The notes under the pieces: generated by a model
What the model saw: the letters and a program-made list of their open reading frames with translations, nothing else
Database searches by the model: none
What the model was told of the DNA's origin: nothing
Made by a program: the position numbers and the translations under genes
Shown here: in pieces, positions 50,638 to 60,050 of the stretch
Position numbering within the stretch: the first letter of the stretch is position 1
How the letters are laid out: every line of letters begins with the position of its first letter
From: DTU015 sp012837895
GTDB taxonomy: Bacteria > Bacillota > Sulfobacillia > Fermentithermobacillales > Fermentithermobacillaceae
Reading direction: 5' to 3'
Length of the DNA stretch: 64,000 nt
Assembly (NCBI GenBank): GCA_050952085.1
Contig: JBMNKH010000003.1
Span: 186,001 to 250,000 of the forward strand

Positions 50638-52497
50638 TTGGAGCTCCGCAACATCAAGTCTCCGGAAGACATCCGTAACCTGAGTGTGAGCGAACTTGAG
50701 TCGCTGGCACAGGAAATCAGGTCAACCATTATCGGGACAGTATCTAAGACAGGCGGTCATCTTGCTGCGTCTCTTGGTACGGTGGAACTCACATTAGCCC
50801 TGCATTCAGTTTTTGATACGCCCAGGGACAAGATCGTGTGGGATGTGGGGCACCAGACCTACGCTCACAAACTGATAACCGGGCGGTATGACAGTTTTCA
50901 CACTTTGCGCCAGCTAGGCGGTATTTCCGGTTTCCCAAAGAGGGCAGAAAGCCCTTACGACGTGTACGATACAGGCCATGCAGCAGGTTCAATTTCGTAT
51001 GCGCTGGGACTTGCAAAGGCAAGGGACCTGAGTAGTGAAGATTACAGCGTAGTTGCGGTTATAGGGGACGGGGCGCTGACATCGGGTATCGCTTATGAAG
51101 GACTTAACAACGCAGGCGAACTGAGAACCCCTCTCATAGTGGTGCTCAACGACAATTCAATGTCCATCTCAGAAAATGTAGGAGGCATGAGCAAATACCT
51201 TACTATGCTAAGGCTTGCCCCTGTATACCGTTCTGCAAAGGCGGCCGTAGAGAAGATGCTGGACCAAATGCCTTCCGGGTCGTCGACAATATCATTGCTC
51301 AGGCGCTTTAAGGGCAGTTTGAAGCATTTCCTGCTTCCTGAAGCTTGGTTTGAAGCCCTTGGCTTCAGGTATTACGGGCCGGTAGACGGGCACGACATAG
51401 GCGGGCTCAAGAGGGTGTTGAAAGAAGCCAAGGCTCTTAGGGAGCCTGTTTTCATACATGTGGTGACCCAGAAGGGCAAAGGATACTCTTTTGCCATGAA
51501 ACACCCTGAGAAGTTCCACGGACCGGGTCCTTTCAATGCCCAAACAGGAGAACTCAAACAGGAAGCTGCTCCGCCCAGTTACAGCCGGGTGCTCGGTGAA
51601 TCCCTGGTGCAATTTGCTGAACGCAACCCTAAGATAGTGGCGATAACGGCGGCTATGGCAGACGGCACCGGGTTAAAACCGTTCAAAGAGAAGTTTCCCG
51701 AAAGGTTCTACGACGTGGGCATCGCTGAAAGCCATGCAGTTACATTTGCAGCAGGGCTTGCCCAGGGTGGGCTGGTTCCGGTGGTATGTATATACTCAAC
51801 GTTCCTGCAGCGGGCTTACGACCAGATTGTAGAAGATGTTTGCCTTCAGAATCTCAAGGTGATTTTTGCAATAGACCGTGCAGGCATTGTGGGACAAGAT
51901 GGAGAAACCCATCACGGGCAGTTTGACATAAGTTACCTCAGGCATATTCCGGGTCTGGCCGTTATGGCGCCAAAAGATGAACGGGAACTAATAAACATGC
52001 TTTGGACAGCGCTAAACATTGACGGGCCGAGCGCCATACGTTATCCCAGGGGTTCCGGTGTGGGAGTTCCAATTGCAGATGCCATGGCGGAGCCTGAGAC
52101 CTTGGACGTGGGCAAGCCTGAAGTAATAACCTGCGGGGAAGATGTAAACATATTAGCCTTAGGAAGCATGGTATATCCGGCGGTTGAAGCTTCCACGAAG
52201 TTGGCTGGAGAAGGCATCTCTGCCGGTGTGGTGAATGCAAGATTTGTCGTCCCGTTTGATACTGATGCAGTAGCGGGCCTCTTGGAGAAGGCGCCTGTCC
52301 TGGTCCTGGAAGAGAATGTTGAGGATGGCGGGTTTGGCGAGCTGGTTGTGAATACCTTTGGCGGCGCAGGTAGCAGGATTCACAAGATGGCACTACCCAA
52401 GAAGTTCATCCAGCATGGTTCCCAGGGCCAGCTACGCTCAATTTACGGTCTGGATGTGCCGGGAATAGTAGCACAGGTCAAGATACTACTTACGTAG
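50638..52497 (+). CDS. dxs: 1-Deoxy-D-xylulose-5-phosphate synthase
   Basis: A 619-residue transketolase-like enzyme starting at TTG. KTGGHLAASLGTVELTLAL and IVWDVGHQTYAHKLITGR are at the start, the thiamine diphosphate motif is GDGALTSGIAYEGLNN, and IDRAGIVGQDGETHHG with DISYLRHIPG lies in the second domain. It makes DXP from pyruvate and glyceraldehyde 3-phosphate, the entry to the MEP isoprenoid pathway, so with ispA it explains why this is called the isoprenoid/OLE operon. It lies 16 bases after oapA. Confidence 0.97.
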   Translation: MELRNIKSPEDIRNLSVSELESLAQEIRSTIIGTVSKTGGHLAASLGTVELTLALHSVFDTPRDKIVWDVGHQTYAHKLITGRYDSFHTLRQLGGISGFPKRAESPYDVYDTGHAAGSISYALGLAKARDLSSEDYSVVAVIGDGALTSGIAYEGLNNAGELRTPLIVVLNDNSMSISENVGGMSKYLTMLRLAPVYRSAKAAVEKMLDQMPSGSSTISLLRRFKGSLKHFLLPEAWFEALGFRYYGPVDGHDIGGLKRVLKEAKALREPVFIHVVTQKGKGYSFAMKHPEKFHGPGPFNAQTGELKQEAAPPSYSRVLGESLVQFAERNPKIVAITAAMADGTGLKPFKEKFPERFYDVGIAESHAVTFAAGLAQGGLVPVVCIYSTFLQRAYDQIVEDVCLQNLKVIFAIDRAGIVGQDGETHHGQFDISYLRHIPGLAVMAPKDERELINMLWTALNIDGPSAIRYPRGSGVGVPIADAMAEPETLDVGKPEVITCGEDVNILALGSMVYPAVEASTKLAGEGISAGVVNARFVVPFDTDAVAGLLEKAPVLVLEENVEDGGFGELVVNTFGGAGSRIHKMALPKKFIQHGSQGQLRSIYGLDVPGIVAQVKILLT

Positions 52498-52513
52498 ATA
52501 GGGGAATTTTCAG

Positions 52514-53413
52514 TTGGAAAACGCAGTAGGAATCATTCCCAACTTAGGAAAAGACGAAACGTGGGAGTTTGCAGAAGAACTAATCGCGTGGCTAAAATCC
52601 AGGGGATTCAAAGCATATTGGCCTGCCTGTGCGCGCATGGCGTTTGACTCTGGATTCGACATTATGCCCCTTGACCGTTGGCCCGGTAATGTGCGCTTTG
52701 CAATAGTGCTGGGAGGCGACGGCACTCTGCTGGGGGCAGCCAGAGGGCTTGCTCCAATGGAAATACCCATCTTAGGGGTGAATCTGGGTCACTTTGGCTT
52801 CCTGACTGAACTTGAGACAAGCAACGCCTTTGAGTATCTCCCTGAATTCCTGTCAGGTGAATTCAAAAAGGACGAGAGGCTTATGCTTTCGGCAGCGGTA
52901 ATCCGCAACGGAGAAGTCGTGTACAGGGGCAGGGCGTTAAACGAAGCTTGCATTGCCAGGGGGCATTTCGGCCGGTTGACGGTGTTGTCCCTGCGTGTGT
53001 CCGGGAAAGATGTGGATACCTATGAAGGCGACGGGATTATCATCTCGACTCCTACAGGTTCTACTGCGTACTCGCTTTCGGCAGGCGGCCCGATTGTGGC
53101 CCCGGAGATAGACGCGTTCCTTGTAACCCCTATTTGTCCCCATACTTTGTATTCACGGTCGATAGTGGTCCCCGGTTCTGAATCATGCGAAATAGAGGTT
53201 GTCTTGCCTAGCCAATCTACCATGCTGTCGTTGGATGGGCAGGAATTCTACTCCCTTGAAAAGAATGACATGATCATGATCAAGAAGTCTGAATTTAAGG
53301 TAACGCTTCTCCGGCGCAATGGATGGTCTTTCTATGACGTATTGCGCAAGAAAATGAAAGAAGGAGCGGCAAGATTACCCAGAGGTGATGCCGGGCTGAG
53401 TGCAAAACCTTGA
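52514..53413 (+). CDS. nadK: NAD kinase
   Basis: 299 residues from a TTG. The GGDGT motif is present in VLGGDGTLLGAAR. The second glycine-rich block GDGIIISTPTGSTAYSLSAGG is diagnostic of bacterial NAD kinase, and VSLDGQ-like SLDGQEF follows. It phosphorylates NAD to NADP, needed by Dxs/MEP enzymes and by NfnAB. It lies 17 bases downstream of dxs. Confidence 0.96.
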   Translation: MENAVGIIPNLGKDETWEFAEELIAWLKSRGFKAYWPACARMAFDSGFDIMPLDRWPGNVRFAIVLGGDGTLLGAARGLAPMEIPILGVNLGHFGFLTELETSNAFEYLPEFLSGEFKKDERLMLSAAVIRNGEVVYRGRALNEACIARGHFGRLTVLSLRVSGKDVDTYEGDGIIISTPTGSTAYSLSAGGPIVAPEIDAFLVTPICPHTLYSRSIVVPGSESCEIEVVLPSQSTMLSLDGQEFYSLEKNDMIMIKKSEFKVTLLRRNGWSFYDVLRKKMKEGAARLPRGDAGLSAKP

Positions 53414-53433
53414 TATGAGGAGGCATTTACTGC

Positions 53434-53889
53434 ATGAAGGCCAAGAGGCAAATGAGAATCATAGAATTGGTATCCCAAAACGTTATCACGAGCCAGGAAG
53501 AATTGTGCCGCATGCTTGCCAACGAAGGGATTAATGTCACACAAGCGACAATATCAAGGGATATCAAAGAACTCAATATGGTAAGAGTTCCAGCCGGCGA
53601 TGGCAGATACAAGTATGCACTTATGCCAGGGGATCCTACTGCTGTATACAGGGAGCGTTTCCACAGGTTGTTCATGGACTGCTGCATCGATATGGAGAAA
53701 TCAGGCAACTTAGTGTTTGTGAAGACCATTTCAGGAACTGCTTCAGCAGTAGGAGAGGCGATTGACGGCTTGAAGTTAGACGGTATTCTGGGAACGATAG
53801 CCGGAGATAACGCAGTAATTGTTGTATCAAAGGACGGATATCCTGCAAGTGAAATACTTCAATCCTTACGTAATATAGCGGGACTGTGA
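53434..53889 (+). CDS. argR: Arginine repressor ArgR
   Basis: 151 residues. The winged helix (KRQMRIIELVSQNVITSQEE and VTQATISRDIKELNMVRV) is followed by the hexamerisation and arginine-binding domain with TISGTASAVGEAIDGL and ILGTIAGDNAVIVV. It controls arginine biosynthesis and catabolism. AGGAGG precedes the ATG. The order dxs-nadK-argR-recN-spoIVB-spo0A is standard for sporulating Bacillota. Confidence 0.97.
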   Translation: MKAKRQMRIIELVSQNVITSQEELCRMLANEGINVTQATISRDIKELNMVRVPAGDGRYKYALMPGDPTAVYRERFHRLFMDCCIDMEKSGNLVFVKTISGTASAVGEAIDGLKLDGILGTIAGDNAVIVVSKDGYPASEILQSLRNIAGL

Positions 53890-53895
53890 TGATTC

Positions 53896-55632
53896 TTGCT
53901 TACATATCTACGGATTAGGAACTTTGGAATTTTCGATGACATAGATATTGAACTTGGGCCTGGCCTGACCGTTTTCACCGGAGAGACAGGAGCCGGCAAG
54001 TCAATGATTGTTGACGCGGTTACCGCTTGCCTGGGTTACAGGACTTCGCCCGACACCATCAGAAGCGGGGAGAGGCGGGCAATTCTTGAACTCCTGATTT
54101 CGCCGCCGGAACCACTTGTGCCCAGGCTCAACGATGTGCTGGAAGTCTCACAGGATGTGCCCGAGATCATGATCCAGCGGGACATTTTAGCAGAAAGATC
54201 TTACATGCGCATTAACGGCAGGATTGCAACCATGTCCATGGCCCAGACTATCGGGAGTTATCTTGTGGATATTCACGGCCAGCAAGACCATCATTCCCTC
54301 CTGAAACCGCAGAACAATTTATCCATGCTCGATCAAATGATAAAAGGTGAGATCAGCGTGATAAAGCGTGAGTACCACGAGACTTTTCTGGCCAGGCAAG
54401 ATATTCTCAGGAGGTCGGAGCAACTTAACCGCGATGCCTCACAGCGCAGGCGTGAAATTGACTTGCTTTCATATCAGGTAGATGAAATTGACAAGGCTGA
54501 CTTGCGTCGTGACGAAGAAGAGGAACTCAAGCTGGAGTACAGGGTGCTGTCTTCACAACGCAACCTGATCGAGCTGGCTCAGGAGGCATACGAAAGGCTC
54601 CACGAAGGGTTTCAGGGTTCCGGTTCAGCTTATGACCAGCTAACCCAGAGTATCTTTTTGGCACGCAAAATAGCCGGCATTGACCCTTCAGGGGACAAGC
54701 TAGTAAAAGACATTGAACAGGTGCTTTATGCCCTTGAAGTGGCAGTGGACACGTTTAGGGATTACCAGCGGAGATTACAGTTAGATCCTTCAAGGCTCAA
54801 GCAAGTTGAAGCCCGTTTGGACCTTATTGAACGGCTCAAAGCGAAGTATGGGAGCACCATAGACCAGATTCTGGATTACAAGGATTCAGCTGCTGAAAGG
54901 CTGGCGCAGCTACTGAACGCTGATGAGATTCTAAGGGAACTTAATGAGAAACTCGGCCAGATTGAAAGCAAGATGGTTGGCCTTGGCAAGAGACTGTCTG
55001 CAACAAGGCGCGAAACCTCAGTTGAGACAGCAAAGCAGGTATCTTCTGTACTGGAAGAACTGGGCATACCCGGGGCTGAGTTTGTTATAGCCTTGAAACA
55101 CCAGGCTGACGATGACGGAGTGCCCGTGGACGGCAAAAAGATTAGAGCGTTTGCCGACGGATTTGACTTGGTGGAGTTCCTGTTTTCTGCGAACCCAGGT
55201 GAGACACTCTTGCCAATCCATAAAGTAGCTTCAGGGGGAGAGTTATCCCGGTTGATGCTTGCCATAAAGACTTGCATGGAAGGGGTGTCATCAGTTCCTA
55301 CGCTCATATTTGACGAGATAGATGCAGGCGTGGGAGGAAAAGCTGGACAAGCCATCGGTGAAAAACTCTGGCAACTGAGCCGGAACCATCAAGTGTTGTG
55401 CGTGACCCACCTAGCTTCCATTGCAGCTATGGCAGATACTCACTTTGTTGTCAACAAATATGAGAAAGCAGGCAGGACTTACGCCGAGGTTGCTGAGGTC
55501 AGGGAAGATCACAGGGCCAGGGAGCTTGCACGCATGCTCAGTGGCACTGAAGTGGGAGTGTCTCTGGACCACGGCCGGGAACTCCTGGCAGCAGCTAAAC
55601 AGTACAAGCAACGAGCCAGAAAAACTGGGTAG
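53896..55632 (+). CDS. recN: DNA repair protein RecN
   Basis: A 578-residue SMC-like ATPase. Walker A is FTGETGAGKSMIVDAV, the signature is ASGGELSRLMLAIK, and Walker B is PTLIFDEIDAGVGGKAGQAI, with about 300 residues of coiled coil between. RNFGIFDDIDIELGPGL is the typical RecN N terminus. It helps process and tether double-strand breaks. The start is a TTG directly after argR, with a weak ribosome site. Confidence 0.96.
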   Translation: MLTYLRIRNFGIFDDIDIELGPGLTVFTGETGAGKSMIVDAVTACLGYRTSPDTIRSGERRAILELLISPPEPLVPRLNDVLEVSQDVPEIMIQRDILAERSYMRINGRIATMSMAQTIGSYLVDIHGQQDHHSLLKPQNNLSMLDQMIKGEISVIKREYHETFLARQDILRRSEQLNRDASQRRREIDLLSYQVDEIDKADLRRDEEEELKLEYRVLSSQRNLIELAQEAYERLHEGFQGSGSAYDQLTQSIFLARKIAGIDPSGDKLVKDIEQVLYALEVAVDTFRDYQRRLQLDPSRLKQVEARLDLIERLKAKYGSTIDQILDYKDSAAERLAQLLNADEILRELNEKLGQIESKMVGLGKRLSATRRETSVETAKQVSSVLEELGIPGAEFVIALKHQADDDGVPVDGKKIRAFADGFDLVEFLFSANPGETLLPIHKVASGGELSRLMLAIKTCMEGVSSVPTLIFDEIDAGVGGKAGQAIGEKLWQLSRNHQVLCVTHLASIAAMADTHFVVNKYEKAGRTYAEVAEVREDHRARELARMLSGTEVGVSLDHGRELLAAAKQYKQRARKTG

Positions 55633-55707
55633 ATTTTGCCTTTTAATAAAACCCTTCTTTACGGCGAACCTTAATACTTGTGAAGCCGTAGAGGAGGTGT
55701 GCTGCCG

Positions 55708-57036
55708 TTGGGGCACAAGAAAAATGAAACGCTAGGCATTATACTTTGCATCTTCGTAGTAGCCATCGTATCTTCAAGTTCTTTCAGGACGGCGTTTTCT
55801 TTTCCCGATGCCATATCAGTAGCGGCAGGCGAACTGTTCGCTATTGATACCGGGTTCCCAGTGGTGTCAGTTTATTCTCCAAGAGCTTCTTCAGTTGAAA
55901 GGCATCCAATAGGCAATTTGCCTACCAAGGTGGTTTTTGACGCTGAAGAGCCAGGGAGCTTCCCAGTTGAGTTCCGCCTGTTTGGCTTGATACCCATTCG
56001 CAGGGTTTCCCTGGTTGTGGAAGAACCTGTAATGGTAATGCCAGGCGGCCACTCAATCGGCGTGATCCTCAGAAGTCACGGCCTTGTTGTTACCGGCCTG
56101 GCGCCTGTTGAGTCTATAGATGGAAGGCAGGCGTGGCCTGCCAAGAACGCAGGTATCGAAGCCGGCGATGTAATCATCTCTGTAAGCGATCAAAAGGTGA
56201 AAAGCAGGGAGCAGTTGTCTGTGTTGGTTGATGCTGCAGGACGGTCAGGCAGTTGGCTAAGCGTGCTGGTGGAAAAACCCGACGGGTCGATGGTTAGCAA
56301 GGTACTCATGCCTGTTCAGCATAAAGACGGCGGCTTTAGGATAGGCCTGGTCGTTAGAGATTCGCTTGCAGGTGTGGGAACGCTTACTTTTTACGAGGAA
56401 AACTCCAGGTTGTATGCGGCATTGGGCCACCTGATATCAGAAGGCGATTCAAGGCGCCCTCTGATTATGAAAGAAGGACACATAGTGAGGTCAACCATAG
56501 CCGGCGTTCAACCTAGCAAGAAGGGGCAGCCTGGAGAGTTTCTTGGGATGTTTGTCGAGGACCACGATGAAATAGGGAATATCATCAAGAACGGGCCGTG
56601 CGGAATCAGCGGCATACTCAACACATCACTGGTTAACCCGTTTTATAGCGAAGCTATCCCTCTAGGACTTCCAAATCAAGTGGTTAAGGGGCCGGCAGAG
56701 ATTTTGACAACTGTCAGCGACCGGCGGATCGAAAGGTTCTCGATTGAGATAGAAAGCGTCTTTTCAGGTGCGGGAGTTTCTTCGAAAGGGTTTACAGTAA
56801 GGATTACAGATCCCAAGCTCTTATCCCTCACAGGGGGCATAGTGCAGGGTATGAGCGGAAGCCCGGTAATCCAAAACGGGCGTCTCATAGGGGCAATAAC
56901 CCATGTACTGGTCAATGATCCTACCAGGGGTTATGGAACATTTGCCCTGTGGATGGCCCAGGAGGCTTACATAGTGCCAGACAGCGGATACACAAGTTAT
57001 AAGGCTGCGGTGAAGATCTTGGAAGAACAAGAATAG
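55708..57036 (+). CDS. spoIVB: Stage IV sporulation protein SpoIVB (signalling serine protease)
   Basis: About 442 residues from a TTG at 55708, placed 10 bases after GAGGAGG; the frame opens at a GTG that sits on the ribosome site. One membrane anchor or signal (LGIILCIFVVAIVSS) precedes a PDZ domain (residues about 115-190, AKNAGIEAGDVIISVSDQ) and an S55 protease domain. The catalytic His is probably in ALGHLISEGD and the Ser in GGIVQGMSGSPVIQNGRLIG. It is made in the forespore and triggers sigma-K activation. It lies just upstream of spo0A, as usual. Confidence 0.95.
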   Translation: MGHKKNETLGIILCIFVVAIVSSSSFRTAFSFPDAISVAAGELFAIDTGFPVVSVYSPRASSVERHPIGNLPTKVVFDAEEPGSFPVEFRLFGLIPIRRVSLVVEEPVMVMPGGHSIGVILRSHGLVVTGLAPVESIDGRQAWPAKNAGIEAGDVIISVSDQKVKSREQLSVLVDAAGRSGSWLSVLVEKPDGSMVSKVLMPVQHKDGGFRIGLVVRDSLAGVGTLTFYEENSRLYAALGHLISEGDSRRPLIMKEGHIVRSTIAGVQPSKKGQPGEFLGMFVEDHDEIGNIIKNGPCGISGILNTSLVNPFYSEAIPLGLPNQVVKGPAEILTTVSDRRIERFSIEIESVFSGAGVSSKGFTVRITDPKLLSLTGGIVQGMSGSPVIQNGRLIGAITHVLVNDPTRGYGTFALWMAQEAYIVPDSGYTSYKAAVKILEEQE

Positions 57037-57173
57037 TTTTCAACCGGTGCGGCAGGAGTATTGTCAAGAGCAGAGAAGAGATATACACTAGTTGGCAGAG
57101 AATGGTAAAATAAGTAAAACAAAGGGAGTACCGGGATGTATTAGATGTATTAATCACAGGGAGAGGGATTTAA

Positions 57174-57935
57174 TTGCAGAGAATCCGTGTGTTGATTGCA
57201 GATGATAACCGCGAATTTGCTGATCTCCTTCATGAATACCTGCAGCAGCAAGATGACATGCAGGTTGTAGGGGTAGCATATAACGGGTTGGAAGCTTTGG
57301 AGCTTATCGAAGAGTTTTCCCCCGATATTGTGGTGCTTGACATCATCATGCCATACCTTGATGGTATCGGTGTGCTCGAACAGCTGTCAGGGCATTCACT
57401 TGCCAAACGCCCGAAGATAGTGATGCTCACTGCCTTTGGACAAGAATCAATCACCCACAGGACTCTGGAACTAGGTGCAGACTACTACATTCTGAAACCT
57501 TTCGACCTGGACATTCTCGCCCAAAGACTCAGGCAGATGGCAACAGGACAAGTACTGCCGCCAAGAACCATGACCGTAAGGGACAAGCATAAGGAACAGG
57601 ATATGCGGGTAACGGCGATAATGCATGAACTTGGGATTCCAGCACATATCAAGGGTTATATGTACCTGAGAGACGCCATCATAATGGTGACGTCAAGGGT
57701 TGAACTGCTCTCCCGCATTACAAAGGAATTATATCCTGCAATAGCTGAGAAGTACTCTACCACACCGAGCAGGGTTGAAAGGGCGATCCGTCACGCTATC
57801 GAAGTGGCGTGGACCAGAGGCAACGTAGAGTTTATCGATGAGATGTTTGGGCATACAGTAAGCCAGGACAAAGGCAAGCCCACAAACTCGGAATTCATAG
57901 CCATGGTCGCCGATAAATTGCGATTAACTTCCTAA
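57174..57935 (+). CDS. spo0A: Sporulation master regulator Spo0A
   Basis: 253 residues from a TTG behind GGGAGAGGG. The receiver domain (VLIADDNREFADLL, phospho-acceptor Asp in VVLDIIMPYLDGIGV, conserved Lys in YILKPF) is followed by the Spo0A DNA-binding domain with IMHELGIPAHIKGYMYLRDA, YPAIAEKYSTTPSRVERAIR and HAIEVAWTRGN. It commits the cell to sporulation when phosphorylated. The 137 bases upstream include TAAAAT-like sequence that could be a -10 box, but no clear -35 box. Confidence 0.98.
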   Translation: MQRIRVLIADDNREFADLLHEYLQQQDDMQVVGVAYNGLEALELIEEFSPDIVVLDIIMPYLDGIGVLEQLSGHSLAKRPKIVMLTAFGQESITHRTLELGADYYILKPFDLDILAQRLRQMATGQVLPPRTMTVRDKHKEQDMRVTAIMHELGIPAHIKGYMYLRDAIIMVTSRVELLSRITKELYPAIAEKYSTTPSRVERAIRHAIEVAWTRGNVEFIDEMFGHTVSQDKGKPTNSEFIAMVADKLRLTS

Positions 57936-58005
57936 AAAGAAGATACTAGCCAGAAAAGAGGATAATAGCCACCGGCGCGTTGAAATATCCACCGGGGTGG
58001 GACCT

Positions 58006-59745
58006 ATGGATAACGCCAGGGCTGGACTGCTAAACTTCATACTGAATTCAACTCATGATGCGATTGTGGCAGTAGACAGCGCCGGTGACGTCTTAGTCTT
58101 TAACCGTGCGGCTGAAAAACTCATCGGCAAGCAGGTTGCGGATGTGTTGGGGAAGCCGGTCAAAGAAGCTATTCCCAACACAGGCCTTGACGACGTACTA
58201 AGAACCGGAGTACCTGAGATTAACAAGGCGCAACAACTGCACAACCGTACAGTGGTGGTTACCAACAGGATGCCTGTGAGGGACAGTCAGGGTAAGCTTG
58301 TAGGCGCTGTAGCGGTATTCAGGGACATCACTGAAATCCGGACCCTTGCAGAAGAGCTTACTAACCTAAAGCAAATCCAGTCTTTGCTGACAGCCGTGAT
58401 TAACTCCACACAGGATGCTATTTCAGTGGTTGACCACCGTGGAATGGGTATCCTGATTAATCCCGCATATACCAGGCTCATAGGCTTTTCAGAGGAGGAT
58501 GTAATCGGGAAGCCCGCCACAGTTGATATAGCTGAAGGTGAAAGTGTCCACCTTGAAGTGCTCCGTACCAGGCAACCCGTTAAGAACGCCAAGATGAAAG
58601 TGGGCCCTATGAAGCGGCCCGTTGTGGTAAACGGTTCGCCTATTCTCGTAGACGGGAAACTCATGGGCAGCGTTGCAGTGATCCGCGACGTGTCGGAAAT
58701 CATGCAGCTCACTGAAGAACTGGAAAGAATCAAGAGCATGGTCAAGGGCTTGGAAGCCAAGTACACCTTTGATGATGTGGTTGCTGAAAGCCCCCTTATG
58801 GTTCAGGCAGTAGAACAAGCCAAGCAAGTAGCTTCCACCCCTGTAACAGTATTACTGCGTGGCGAAAGCGGAACGGGGAAAGAGCTGTTCGCCCATGCGA
58901 TCCACAACGCATCTCCAAGGAGGCACAAGCCTTTCGTTAGGGTAAACTGCGCTGCTTTGCCAAAGAGCCTGCTTGAGTCCGAGCTTTTCGGTTATGTGGA
59001 CGGCGCTTTTACAGGAGCCAGAAAAGGCGGCAGGAAAGGGCTATTTGAAGAAGCAGACGGTGGCACCTTGTTTCTCGATGAAATCGGGGTCATGGACCTG
59101 TCCATCCAGGCAAGCTTCCTCAGGGTCTTGCAGGAAAGAGAAATAATGCGGATAGGTGATTCCAAGCCCACTCCCATTGACGTACGGGTGGTCGCTGCAA
59201 CCAATGTGCCCCTTGAACAACTGGTGGCTGAAGGTAATTTCAGGGAAGATCTCTACTACAGGCTCAACGTGATCCCTATTTTCATCCCGCCCCTGAGGCA
59301 GCGTCCGGAAGACCTGGCTAAGCTGTGCAGATTCCTGCTGCGTAAGCTCAATCAGGATTACGGACGGGCTGTCAAAGGTGTTGATGATGAGGTTATGGGC
59401 CGTTTCCTGGCGTACAAATGGCCCGGTAATGTCCGGGAACTTGAAAATGTGTTGGGAAGGGCAATCATCAATATGGGGTTCCAGGAGCAAATCATCTACA
59501 GTGAACACGTACCTCCTTTGGGATGGGGCGGACACCTAAATCAGGCAGTCGACATGTCGTACACCAGGGGAAACGAAGGACAAACGTTGAGCGAGGCTGT
59601 GGCCAGGGCCGAGATTGAGGCGATAAAGAGAGCTTTGGAGCGGCATTCGTACAACAAGACACGGGCAGCCAAATCCCTTGGAATAAGCATCAGGGCACTT
59701 TACAACAAGATTCACAAATACGGGCTGGCCCCCAAGACTTCGTGA
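58006..59745 (+). CDS. Sigma-54-dependent transcriptional activator with two PAS domains
   Basis: About 579 residues from the ATG at 58006 behind GGGGTGGG. Two PAS domains (residues about 5-110 and 120-235) precede an AAA+ domain with Walker A RGESGTGKELFAHAIH, an intact sigma-54-contacting GAFTGA loop, and Walker B GGTLFLDEIG. A Fis-type helix-turn-helix ends the protein (NKTRAAKSLGISIRALYNKI). The architecture resembles BkdR of B. subtilis. An intergenic dyad and a -24/-12 promoter lie between it and the downstream branched-chain amino-acid catabolic genes, so it very probably activates that operon in response to a small molecule bound by the PAS domains. Confidence 0.93.
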   Translation: MDNARAGLLNFILNSTHDAIVAVDSAGDVLVFNRAAEKLIGKQVADVLGKPVKEAIPNTGLDDVLRTGVPEINKAQQLHNRTVVVTNRMPVRDSQGKLVGAVAVFRDITEIRTLAEELTNLKQIQSLLTAVINSTQDAISVVDHRGMGILINPAYTRLIGFSEEDVIGKPATVDIAEGESVHLEVLRTRQPVKNAKMKVGPMKRPVVVNGSPILVDGKLMGSVAVIRDVSEIMQLTEELERIKSMVKGLEAKYTFDDVVAESPLMVQAVEQAKQVASTPVTVLLRGESGTGKELFAHAIHNASPRRHKPFVRVNCAALPKSLLESELFGYVDGAFTGARKGGRKGLFEEADGGTLFLDEIGVMDLSIQASFLRVLQEREIMRIGDSKPTPIDVRVVAATNVPLEQLVAEGNFREDLYYRLNVIPIFIPPLRQRPEDLAKLCRFLLRKLNQDYGRAVKGVDDEVMGRFLAYKWPGNVRELENVLGRAIINMGFQEQIIYSEHVPPLGWGGHLNQAVDMSYTRGNEGQTLSEAVARAEIEAIKRALERHSYNKTRAAKSLGISIRALYNKIHKYGLAPKTS

Positions 59746-59773
59746 AAAAAGATACAAAGTCCACCGTGCAATT

Positions 59774-59815
59774 CTGTGCAAGCATGGATGTGCCTATATG
59801 CACGTTGCTGCACAG
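59774..59815. promoter_or_regulatory. Putative enhancer-binding site (dyad) for the sigma-54 activator
   Basis: CTGTGCA at 59774 and its inverse TGCACAG at 59809 bracket inner GTGC and GCAC elements, forming a dyad about 100 bases upstream of the -24 box, the usual place for activator binding. Confidence 0.6.
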
Positions 59816-59876
59816 AGCATCCCTCACACTATCCTCATGAAAGCGCAACAGTTATGGTGTGTTCCCTTTACGCTGG

Positions 59877-59903
59877 ATTCCGGTTTGCTGCTCAAGCCGG
59901 AAT
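59877..59903. repeat. Short inverted repeat upstream of the sigma-54 promoter
   Basis: ATTCCGG at 59877 and CCGGAAT at 59897 form a perfect 7-bp inverted repeat just before the -24 box. It could be a weak hairpin ending the activator transcript or an operator; there is no T run. Confidence 0.45.
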
Positions 59904-59915
59904 GTCTCCGGTGCT

Positions 59916-59932
59916 TTGGCACGATCCTTGCT
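59916..59932 (+). promoter_or_regulatory. Sigma-54 (-24/-12) promoter
   Basis: TTGGCACGATCCTTGCT matches the sigma-54 consensus, with GG and GC elements exactly 12 bases apart. It lies about 120 bases before the leucine dehydrogenase start, so transcription would begin near 59943. Confidence 0.9.
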
Positions 59933-60050
59933 TTCCTTGATTGACAGGTGGCTGCATGTGGCTGTCAATGCACCTCTACCGCTTAGTGACTGAACTGTAT
60001 ATGTCACCTGAACACCACTCTTAAGCATGTTTTGAAAAGGGGGATGCCAA